The notes below the pieces were generated by a model, which worked only from the letters and a program-made list of their open reading frames with translations, did no database searches and was not told the DNA's origin. A stretch of DNA of 9,749 bases from Mycobacterium sp. (lineage in GTDB: Bacteria > Actinomycetota > Actinomycetes > Mycobacteriales > Mycobacteriaceae). The stretch spans positions 1 through 9,749 of the forward strand of contig VERS01000033.1 in assembly GCA_018882545.1 (NCBI GenBank). Reading direction: 5' to 3'. Positions 1 to 5,927 of the stretch are shown piece by piece (the stretch's first letter is position 1; each line of letters begins with the position of its first letter). The translations under genes and the position numbers were made by a program.

Positions 1-201
1 GATGTAATCGGCCACCGTGGGCTGCCGTCCGGCGGTCCCGGTGGTGGGCGTCTTCGGCTTCTCCGGAGCCTGCGACTGCGACGCGCCGTCCTTGGCCGCG
101 GTGTCGGCGTTCTTCGAACAGCCGCTCAGCCCGGTCGACGCGATGGGCAGCGTCAGGCAAACCGCGGCGATCGGCAGCCATCTGCGTCGGAAAGCTGACA
201 T
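1..201 (-). CDS. LpqN/LpqT-family lipoprotein, N-terminal part (3' end outside window)
   Basis: The minus strand encodes the first 67 residues of a secreted lipoprotein; the rest lies beyond the left edge. The N-terminus has a basic stretch (RRRW, residues 5-8), a hydrophobic segment, and a lipobox LSGC whose Cys28 would be lipidated after signal peptidase II cleavage. A Lys/Ala/Ser/Gln/Pro/Thr-rich linker (residues 29-61) follows, typical of an exported lipoprotein. The fragment ends in TVADYI, which resembles the conserved start of the mature domain in the mycobacterial LpqN/LpqT family. The ATG at 201-199 is preferred because GAAGGAG lies 7 bases upstream; the in-frame ATG at 207-205 is only one base from that site. 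Family members are envelope lipoproteins of incompletely known role. The lipoprotein call is secure, but the family assignment rests on a few residues. Confidence 0.78.
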   Translation of the reverse strand, partial: MSAFRRRWLPIAAVCLTLPIASTGLSGCSKNADTAAKDGASQSQAPEKPKTPTTGTAGRQPTVADYI

Positions 202-208
202 TCGCATG

Positions 209-215
209 CTCCTTC
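209..215 (-). promoter_or_regulatory. Ribosome binding site of the LpqN-like gene
   Basis: The minus strand reads GAAGGAG here, 7 bases before the ATG at 201-199. It selects that ATG over the one six bases upstream. Confidence 0.7.
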
Positions 216-250
216 GGATCGTTTGCGCAGGTATGACGACCTGTGCTGGT

Positions 251-256
251 TATTAT
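251..256 (+). promoter_or_regulatory. Putative -10 element for the ATP-grasp operon
   Basis: TATTAT matches the mycobacterial TANNNT -10 pattern and differs from TATAAT at one position. A TG dinucleotide lies at 247-248, one base further upstream than in an ideal extended -10. No convincing -35 element is visible at 16-18 bases. Transcription would start near 263, giving a leader of roughly 77 bases. On the other strand the same patch reads CATAAT (257-252) and could also serve the lipoprotein gene. This is inferred from sequence only. Confidence 0.4.
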
Positions 257-278
257 GCCCGACCGGGGCCCGGCGGCT

Positions 279-292
279 CGGGACCGGTCCCG
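279..292. repeat. Perfect 14-bp palindrome in the operon leader, possible operator
   Basis: CGGGACCGGTCCCG is fully self-complementary. After one mismatch, two more pairs on each side (276-277 with 294-295) extend the symmetry. It lies just downstream of the proposed -10 (251-256), a position where a dimeric repressor could act. With no loop it is a poor RNA hairpin, so a DNA operator is more likely than a terminator. In such GC-rich DNA it could also be chance. Confidence 0.4.
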
Positions 293-327
293 GGCGAAGT
301 GGGCCGCGACGAGCAATCCGACCCCCA

Positions 328-333
328 GGGAGG
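328..333 (+). promoter_or_regulatory. Ribosome binding site deciding the GTG start at 340
   Basis: GGGAGG lies 6 bases before the GTG at 340-342. It favours this start over an in-frame ATG at 223, which has no good site and would add 39 low-complexity residues. Confidence 0.7.
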
Positions 334-339
334 TGGAAG

Positions 340-2988
340 GTGACGGGCCCAGAAACCGTGCCGACCGCCCCGCCCGACGCCGTCCGACGCGATCCCGACA
401 GCCTGCTGGAGGGCTACTCCGCCGCCCGGGCCCAGGAGGCGCTCTTCGAGGTGCGCGGCCCGGGGAGCACCGGTTACGACGAGTTCGTCGACGAGGCCGG
501 TGAGCTGCGGCCGGACTGGCGTGAACTGGGCGAGCTCATCGGCGATCGCGGCCGCGACGGGCTGGACCGCTCACGCGAGGTGCTGCGCACACTGGTGGAC
601 AACGACGGCATCACCTACATCGACATCGGCCGGGCGCCGGCCGGTCACGACATCGCCGTCCCGGGGCCGTGGCGTCTGGACGGGATCCCGCTGCTGATCT
701 CGGCGTCGGACTGGCAGGTGCTGCAAGCCGGACTGGTGCAGCGCTCCCGGTTGCTCGACGCGCTGCTGGGCGACCTCTACGGCGGGCAGCGCGCGCTCGC
801 CAGCGGGATCCTGCCGCCGGAACTGGTGTTCGGCCACCCCGGCTACATCCGGGCGGCCCGCGGGCTGCACGACCCTCGGCGCAACCAGCTGTTCATGTTG
901 GGCTGTGATGTCAGCCGCAGCGCCGGGGGAAGCTTCCTGGTCAACGCCGACTGGACGCAGGCCCCGTCCGGCGCCGGCTACGCCCTGGCCGACCGCCGGG
1001 TCGTCGCGCAGGCGGTCCCGGAGTTCTACGAACGGATCCGGCCCCGGCCGGCGTCGCCGTTCGCGCAGGCGCTGCGGCTGGCGCTGATCGAGGCCGCCCC
1101 GGAGACCGCCGAGGATCCGGTCGTGGTGGTTCTCAGTCCCGGCATCCATTCCGAGACCGCCTTCGATCAGGCCTACCTGGCCACCGTGCTGGGGTTCCCG
1201 CTCGTCGAGAGCGCCGACCTGGTGGTCCGGGACGGGGAACTGTGGATGCGCTCCCTGGGGACGCTCAAACGCGTCGACGTGGTGCTGCGGCGCGTCGACG
1301 CCGAGTACGCCGACCCGCTGGATCTTCGGCCCGATTCCCGGCTCGGCGTGGCCGGTCTGGTCGAGGCCCAGCGGCGCGGCACGGTCAGCGTGGTCAACAG
1401 CCTCGGCAGTGGGATCCTGGAAAGTGCTGGGCTGCAACGGTTCCTGCCGGAACTGGCCGACCTGCTGCTGGGTGAGAAACCGTTGCTGGACTGCCCCCGG
1501 TACTTCTGGGCCGGGGAGGACAGGGAACGCTCGCACATCCTGGCCCGGCTGTCCACCCTGGTGATCAAGTCGGCCGTCGACGCCCGCACCATCGTCGGAC
1601 CCACCCTGTCGGCGGCCCAGCGCGCCGAACTGGCTGCGCGGATCGACGCCGAGCCGTGGCAGTGGCTGGGCCAGGAACTGCCGCAGTTCTCCACCGCTCC
1701 GGTCAACCGCCGTCCGGGCGCACTCTCGGCGGCCAGCGTGGGCCTTCGGCTGTTCACCGTCGCCCAGCGCGGGGGATACGCTCCGATGGTGGGCGGCCTG
1801 GGTTACGTGCTTGCCCCGGGGTCCGGCGCCTACCGGCTGAAAACCGCTGCAGCCAAGGATATCTGGGTCCGGCCGCTGACACGTAGCGGTGCCGAGCAGA
1901 CGGCCACGGTTCCGTCGGTGAGACTGCCCAGCGGTACTGAGTTCATCAGTTCCCCGCGGGTGCTGTCGGATCTGTTCTGGATCGGCCGGTACGCCGAGCG
2001 CAGCGAGGGCCTGGCCCGGTTGCTGATCGTCACCCGCGAGCGCTACCACGAGTACCGCAACCGCCTCGATGTGGAGGGCGGCGAGTGCCTGCCGGTGCTG
2101 CTGGAGGCACTCGGCGCGGTCGCCGGGCAGGACGGCACGGCTGCCCCCTCCGACGCCGGGGTCGCCGGCGCGCCGCACCTGCTCTGGTCGCTGACCGCCG
2201 ATCGGCTGCGACCGGGGTCGCTGGCCCACTCCATCGAGGGACTCGGGCTGGCCGCTCGCGCGGTGCGCGACCAGATGTCCAATGACACCTGGATGGTGCT
2301 CGGTGCGGTGGAGCGCACGCTGGCCGACCAGCCCGAGCCGGCCCGATCAGGCAGGGCGCGCCGAGGCGCGGACGACAGCGGACTGGCCGACGCCCAGCAG
2401 CGGACCCTGGCCGGCATGCTGGCGCTCTCGGGGATGGTCGCCGAGTCCATGGTGCGAGATCCCGGTTGGACGATGATGGACATCGGCAAACGCATCGAGC
2501 GCGGACTGACGCTGACCGCCCTGCTGCGGGCCACGCTGACCCGGCGCCGCAGCGCGGGCGCCGAACAGACCGTCACCGACTCGGTTCTGGTGGCCTGCGA
2601 GTCCTCGGTCATCTACCGACGCCACAACCTGGGCCAGGCCAGTGTCGCGGCGGTGGCCGATCTGCTGCTCTTCGACGGGGCGAACCCGCGCTCGCTGGTC
2701 TACCAACTGGATCGACTGCGCGCCGGTCTGCGCTCGCTGCCCGGCTCCTCGGGCTCCTCGCGGCCCGAGCGGCTGGTCGAGGAGATGAGTGTGCGGCTGC
2801 GCCGGCTGGATCCGGAGGATCTCGAGAACGCCGACGCCGCCGGCCGGCGAACCGAACTCCACGCGCTGCTGGACAGCATGCACGGGGGCCTGCTGGACCT
2901 GTCCGACGTCATCACCGCCACCCAACTCTCGCTCCCCGGCGATATGCAGCCGCTGTGGGGTCCCGACCAGCGGCGGGTGTTGCCGTGA
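340..2988 (+). CDS. Circularly permuted ATP-grasp / alpha-E fusion protein (Rv2567-like)
   Basis: This 882-residue protein joins two domains often encoded separately. Residues about 50-530 form a circularly permuted ATP-grasp domain (CP_ATPgrasp family, formerly DUF404/DUF407). Family signatures include LRRVD at 316-320 followed by DPLDLR, and NSLGSG at 353-358 followed by a LLGE segment. Residues about 538-876 form the alpha-helical alpha-E domain (formerly DUF403), opening with SPRVLSDLFWIGRYAERSE. ATP-grasp enzymes form amide or peptide bonds through acyl-phosphate intermediates. Related ATP-grasp/alpha-E pairs are predicted peptide ligases or modifiers, but the substrate is unknown. No signal peptide is seen, so a cytoplasmic location is likely. 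The length agrees with M. tuberculosis Rv2567 (about 884 residues). A Gly-Ser-rich insert (GSSGSS, encoded near 2743-2760) lies in the alpha-E part. The stop overlaps the next start (GTGA), so translation is probably coupled. Confidence 0.9.
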   Translation: MTGPETVPTAPPDAVRRDPDSLLEGYSAARAQEALFEVRGPGSTGYDEFVDEAGELRPDWRELGELIGDRGRDGLDRSREVLRTLVDNDGITYIDIGRAPAGHDIAVPGPWRLDGIPLLISASDWQVLQAGLVQRSRLLDALLGDLYGGQRALASGILPPELVFGHPGYIRAARGLHDPRRNQLFMLGCDVSRSAGGSFLVNADWTQAPSGAGYALADRRVVAQAVPEFYERIRPRPASPFAQALRLALIEAAPETAEDPVVVVLSPGIHSETAFDQAYLATVLGFPLVESADLVVRDGELWMRSLGTLKRVDVVLRRVDAEYADPLDLRPDSRLGVAGLVEAQRRGTVSVVNSLGSGILESAGLQRFLPELADLLLGEKPLLDCPRYFWAGEDRERSHILARLSTLVIKSAVDARTIVGPTLSAAQRAELAARIDAEPWQWLGQELPQFSTAPVNRRPGALSAASVGLRLFTVAQRGGYAPMVGGLGYVLAPGSGAYRLKTAAAKDIWVRPLTRSGAEQTATVPSVRLPSGTEFISSPRVLSDLFWIGRYAERSEGLARLLIVTRERYHEYRNRLDVEGGECLPVLLEALGAVAGQDGTAAPSDAGVAGAPHLLWSLTADRLRPGSLAHSIEGLGLAARAVRDQMSNDTWMVLGAVERTLADQPEPARSGRARRGADDSGLADAQQRTLAGMLALSGMVAESMVRDPGWTMMDIGKRIERGLTLTALLRATLTRRRSAGAEQTVTDSVLVACESSVIYRRHNLGQASVAAVADLLLFDGANPRSLVYQLDRLRAGLRSLPGSSGSSRPERLVEEMSVRLRRLDPEDLENADAAGRRTELHALLDSMHGGLLDLSDVITATQLSLPGDMQPLWGPDQRRVLP

Positions 2989-3878
2989 CCCGGCGATACC
3001 GCGTCGTCCACCGCACCGACTACCGGTACTCCGACGTGGTGACCAGTTCCTACGGACGCGCACATCTCACACCCCGCGACAGCGCGCGGCAGCGCTGCCT
3101 GGCCTTCAAGCTGGACATCGACCCCCAGCCGGCCGACCGGTCGACCAGCCGCGACGGCTACGGCAACATCAGCTCGTATTTCCACGTCACCGAACAACAC
3201 CGGGTCCTGTCGGTGATCGGAACCGCCGTCGTGGAGGTCGACCCCCCCGCCGCCGGGCGCTGGGAGTCCGGCGCGTCCGCACAGCCCTGGGAGTCCTCCC
3301 GCCCGAGCGGGCTGGCCGGGGCGCTGGCCGCCGAGTACGCCCTGGACCTGCGGCCGGCCGAGATCACCGAGGCGGTGCGTCAGTACGCCGCCCCGAGTTT
3401 CGTGCCCGGACGTCCGCTGATCGCGGTGATCCGCGATCTCAGTGCCCGCATCTTCGCCGATTTCACCTACCGCTCCGGCTCCACCACGGTGTCCACCCAG
3501 GTGGCCGAGGTGCTCGCCGCGCGGGAGGGGGTCTGCCAGGACTTCGCCCGGCTGGCCATCGCCTGTCTGCGGGCCAACGGCCTGGCGGCCCGGTACGTGT
3601 CGGGGTATCTGGCCACCGACCCGCCGCCGGGCAAGGAACGGATGATCGGCGCGGACGCGACGCACGCGTGGGCGGCGGTGTGGACCGCCGACGGCGGGTG
3701 GATCGGATTCGACCCGACCAACGACCAGCTGATCGACGAGCGGTACATCACGGTGGGCTGGGGCCGGGACTACGCCGACGTCCCGCCGCTGCGCGGCATC
3801 ATCTACACCGAATCGGAGTACAGCGTGATCGAGGTGTCGGTGGACGTCTCGCCGCTGCCGGATCGTCCGGATGCGTGA
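2985..3878 (+). CDS. Transglutaminase-like cysteine protein with N-terminal Bact_transglu_N domain (Rv2569c-like)
   Basis: This 297-residue protein has a beta-rich N-terminal domain (residues about 1-85, beginning with YRVVHRTDYRYS, the usual opening of Bact_transglu_N) and a C-terminal transglutaminase-core domain. The papain-like catalytic triad is present: Cys184 in EGVCQDFA, His227 in DATHAWA and Asp243 in GFDPTND. Such bacterial proteins are usually predicted to be cysteine peptidases or amidases, not protein cross-linkers. No signal peptide is seen, so it probably acts in the cytosol beside the ATP-grasp protein. The GTG start is chosen because it forms a 4-base GTGA overlap with the preceding stop and the protein then begins exactly at the conserved domain. 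An upstream extension in this frame would run inside the alpha-E gene. Proteins of this type recur beside ATP-grasp/alpha-E genes. The substrate is unknown. Confidence 0.9.
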   Translation: MTRRYRVVHRTDYRYSDVVTSSYGRAHLTPRDSARQRCLAFKLDIDPQPADRSTSRDGYGNISSYFHVTEQHRVLSVIGTAVVEVDPPAAGRWESGASAQPWESSRPSGLAGALAAEYALDLRPAEITEAVRQYAAPSFVPGRPLIAVIRDLSARIFADFTYRSGSTTVSTQVAEVLAAREGVCQDFARLAIACLRANGLAARYVSGYLATDPPPGKERMIGADATHAWAAVWTADGGWIGFDPTNDQLIDERYITVGWGRDYADVPPLRGIIYTESEYSVIEVSVDVSPLPDRPDA

Positions 3879-4875
3879 CTTCGGCTGTCCCACCTGCGGC
3901 CAGCACCTGGCTTTCGAGAACTCCATCTGCCTGTCCTGCGGCAGCGCCGTCGGGTTCTCCCCGCCGGATATGGCGTTTCGGGTCGTCGGCCCGGCGGGGG
4001 CGGAAGGTTATCAACTGTGTGCGAATCTACATCTGGCCCAATGTAATTGGCTGGTTCCGGCGTTTCCCGCCGGGCAGTTGTGCGCGTCCTGTGCGCTGAC
4101 CCGGACCCGGCCCGCCGACATCGACCACGCCGGGATGGCCGCCTTCGCCGAGGCCGAACGGGCCAAACGCCGGCTGATCGCCGATCTGTACGAACTTCGA
4201 CTGCCGGTGGTGGGCCGCCGGGACGACCCCCACCACGGGCTGGCCTTCGACCTGCTCTCCAGCGCCGAGGCGCAGGTCGTGACCTGCCACGACAACGGGG
4301 TGATCACCGTCGACCTCGCCGAGGGGGACGATATCCACCGGGAGCGGCGCCGCCTCGACCTCGACGAGCCCTATCGCACCCTGCTCGGCCACTTCCGCCA
4401 CGAGATCGGCCACTATTACTTCCACCGCCTGGTGGCGGGAGCCCCGGGCCGGCTGGACCGGTTCCGGTGTCTCTTCGGCGACCCCGATCAGGACTATCAG
4501 GCCGCGGTGGCCCGCCACTACAGCCAGGGTGCGCCGGTTGACTGGCAACTCAACCACGTCTCGGCCTACGCCACGATGCACCCGGCCGAGGACTGGGCCG
4601 AGACCTTCGCGCACTACCTGCACATCCGCAGCACACTGGACACCGCCGCGGCCTACGGTCTGGCACCGGCCGCCGGGTCCTATCGCAGCGCTCTGGGCCC
4701 CAACGGTTTTGACACCATCATCGAGATCTGGTTGCCGCTGGCGTGGTCGCTGAACATGGTGAACCGCTCGATGGGCAAACCGGATCTGTATCCGTTCGTG
4801 CTGTCGGTGCCGGTGTTGGAGAAGATGCGGCTGATTCACGGTGTGCTGCAGGGCTGGCCTACGGTTGGCTGGTGA
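3871..4875 (+). CDS. Zinc-ribbon, HExxH putative zinc metallopeptidase (Rv2568c-like, Peptidase_Mx type)
   Basis: This 334-residue protein begins with a Cys-rich region. Cys6, Cys9, Cys20 and Cys23 form one CxxC...CxxC zinc ribbon, and Cys50, Cys58, Cys71 and Cys74 look like a second metal site. The catalytic part has HEIGH at residues 177-181, with His177 and His181 as zinc ligands and Glu178 as general base. Downstream is a conserved EDWAETFAHYLH segment, where Glu240 or Glu244 could supply the third ligand. This fits the zinc-ribbon/putative zinc-binding metallopeptidase family. There is no signal peptide or membrane segment. The ATG overlaps the transglutaminase gene by 8 bases and has no strong ribosome binding site, which suggests coupled translation. 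Its natural substrate is unknown. The partnership with an ATP-grasp ligase suggests trimming or processing of a modified peptide, but that is inference. Confidence 0.87.
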   Translation: MRDFGCPTCGQHLAFENSICLSCGSAVGFSPPDMAFRVVGPAGAEGYQLCANLHLAQCNWLVPAFPAGQLCASCALTRTRPADIDHAGMAAFAEAERAKRRLIADLYELRLPVVGRRDDPHHGLAFDLLSSAEAQVVTCHDNGVITVDLAEGDDIHRERRRLDLDEPYRTLLGHFRHEIGHYYFHRLVAGAPGRLDRFRCLFGDPDQDYQAAVARHYSQGAPVDWQLNHVSAYATMHPAEDWAETFAHYLHIRSTLDTAAAYGLAPAAGSYRSALGPNGFDTIIEIWLPLAWSLNMVNRSMGKPDLYPFVLSVPVLEKMRLIHGVLQGWPTVGW

Positions 4876-5882
4876 GCGTTCTGGCGGCTGGCACCGGGAT
4901 CGGGTCCTGGCCGGGGACGTCGGCCCGGCACGCCGCCGAGGTCGTCGTCGGCGAACTCCGTGAATTGCCCTACCTGCCCGAACTCCCCGGCCGCGGGGTA
5001 GGGGCGGACATGGTCGGCCGCGCCGGGGCGCTGCTGGTCGACATCGCCATCGACACGACGGTTCGCGGTTATCGGGTCGCGGCGCGGCCCGGATCGGTGA
5101 CCCGGCGAGCCGCCAGCCTGCTCGAGGAGGACCTCGACGCCTTCGAGGAGGCCTGGGAGAAGTCCGGGGGTGCCGGCGGGGGCCGTACGGTCAAGGTCCA
5201 GGCCCCCGGGCCGATCACCCTGGCCGCCGAACTGGAACTGTCCAACGGTCACCGGGCGATCACCGACGCCGGCGCGGTGCGCGACCTGGCTGCCTCGCTG
5301 GCCGAGGGGATGGCGGTTCAGCGCGCAGGTCTCAGCCGCCGGATCGCCGCACCGGTGGTGGTGCAGTTCGACGAGCCGCTGCTGCCCGCGGCGCTGGCCG
5401 GCCGGCTCGCCGGTGTCACCGCGCTGTCACCGGTGCACCCGGTCGACGAGAACCTCGCCATCGCTCTGCTCGATGAGTGCGTGCGGACCGTCGGCGGTGA
5501 GGTGCTGTTGCACAGCTGCGCGGCAGGGCTGCCGTGGAAACTGCTGCAGCGCAGCACAATCAGCGCGGTATCGGTGGACGTCGCCGCGCTGGACGCCGAC
5601 GGCCTCGACGGTCTGGGCGAGTTCGTCGACGCCGGGCGCGCGGTGGTCCTGGGCCTGGTGCCCGCGATGGCCCCCGAGCGGCCGCCGGCCGCCGAGGAGA
5701 TCGCCGCCGCCGCAGCGGCGATCACCGACCGGCTGGGCTTCGGGCGCTCGGTGCTCGGCAGCCGGGTCGGCCTGAGCCCCGGCTGCGGGCTGGCCGGTGC
5801 CACCGACGGCTGGGCCCGGACCGCCACCGCGCTGACCGAGCAGGCCGCGAAAGCGATCGGCGCCGACCCCGCGGCAACCTGA
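4872..5882 (+). CDS. Core-MetE-like protein (cobalamin-independent methionine synthase C-terminal fold, Rv3015c-like)
   Basis: This 336-residue protein is about half the length of classical MetE and corresponds only to its C-terminal catalytic barrel, so the N-terminal domain is absent. Recognisable motifs are an early GSWPGTS, QFDEP with Asp167/Glu168 (the substrate-contacting IDEP-type motif), His214-x-Cys216 and SPGCGL with Cys305. The last two match the zinc-binding His, Cys and Cys of MetE. The usual Glu ligand is not obvious; Asp236 is a candidate substitute. MetE-family enzymes transfer a methyl group to a zinc-bound thiol, classically homocysteine. Core-MetE proteins can use other methyl donors, so methionine synthesis here is not proven. 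The GTG start overlaps the peptidase stop by four bases (GTGA), so it is probably the last gene of that operon. The length agrees with M. tuberculosis Rv3015c, which lies beside ligA. Confidence 0.85.
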   Translation: MSVLAAGTGIGSWPGTSARHAAEVVVGELRELPYLPELPGRGVGADMVGRAGALLVDIAIDTTVRGYRVAARPGSVTRRAASLLEEDLDAFEEAWEKSGGAGGGRTVKVQAPGPITLAAELELSNGHRAITDAGAVRDLAASLAEGMAVQRAGLSRRIAAPVVVQFDEPLLPAALAGRLAGVTALSPVHPVDENLAIALLDECVRTVGGEVLLHSCAAGLPWKLLQRSTISAVSVDVAALDADGLDGLGEFVDAGRAVVLGLVPAMAPERPPAAEEIAAAAAAITDRLGFGRSVLGSRVGLSPGCGLAGATDGWARTATALTEQAAKAIGADPAAT

Positions 5883-5886
5883 CAAC

Positions 5887-5892
5887 TACGCT
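5887..5892 (+). promoter_or_regulatory. Putative -10 element for gabD2
   Basis: TACGCT fits the TANNNT pattern and lies in the 45-base gap before gabD2. Transcription would begin around 5898-5899 and give a leader of about 30 bases containing the gabD2 ribosome binding site. No -35 element is evident. The pattern is short, so chance occurrence is possible. Confidence 0.35.
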
Positions 5893-5916
5893 GTCCGGTG
5901 AACACCCCTTCGACCC

Positions 5917-5923
5917 GAGGTGG
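5917..5923 (+). promoter_or_regulatory. Ribosome binding site of gabD2
   Basis: GAGGTGG precedes the ATG at 5928, with 7 bases between its GAGG core and the start codon. It favours this ATG over the in-frame GTG at 5898, which has no ribosome binding site. Confidence 0.6.
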
Positions 5924-5927
5924 CGAT

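Larger units (their letters stand above)
202..339. promoter_or_regulatory. Divergent intergenic promoter region
   Basis: This is the only substantial non-coding stretch in the window, about 138 bases between the starts of the divergent lipoprotein and ATP-grasp/alpha-E genes. It must carry the promoters of both. It contains an AT-rich patch (about 250-256) that is the only such patch nearby, a 14-bp palindrome (279-292), the two ribosome binding sites, and a GACCGG direct repeat at 261-266 and 282-287, spaced 21 bp or two helical turns. No small gene with a convincing start was seen here. Confidence 0.7.

Noticed and set aside
223..339. Upstream ATG start extending the ATP-grasp/alpha-E protein by 39 residues
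   Set aside because: It has no good ribosome binding site, the extension is Arg/Gly/Pro-rich and runs through the palindrome, and the GTG at 340 has GGGAGG at ideal spacing and gives the expected length.
17..343. Plus-strand frame across the left edge and divergent promoter region
   Set aside because: It is antisense to the lipoprotein gene, whose signal peptide, lipobox and ribosome binding site are convincing.
571..2229. Long open frame on the minus strand opposite the ATP-grasp/alpha-E gene
   Set aside because: It is antisense to a clear conserved gene, and its translation is rich in Gly, Arg, Gln and His without domain motifs. This is a typical GC-rich shadow frame.
2743..2760. Tandem GGCTCCTC repeat inside the alpha-E coding region
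   Set aside because: Two short copies that encode a Gly-Ser-Ser linker-like loop, with no sign of a mobile or regulatory element.
5898..5927. GTG start extending gabD2 by ten residues
   Set aside because: It has no ribosome binding site, and remembered orthologs begin at the position of the ATG at 5928. It is kept only as a possible leaderless alternative.
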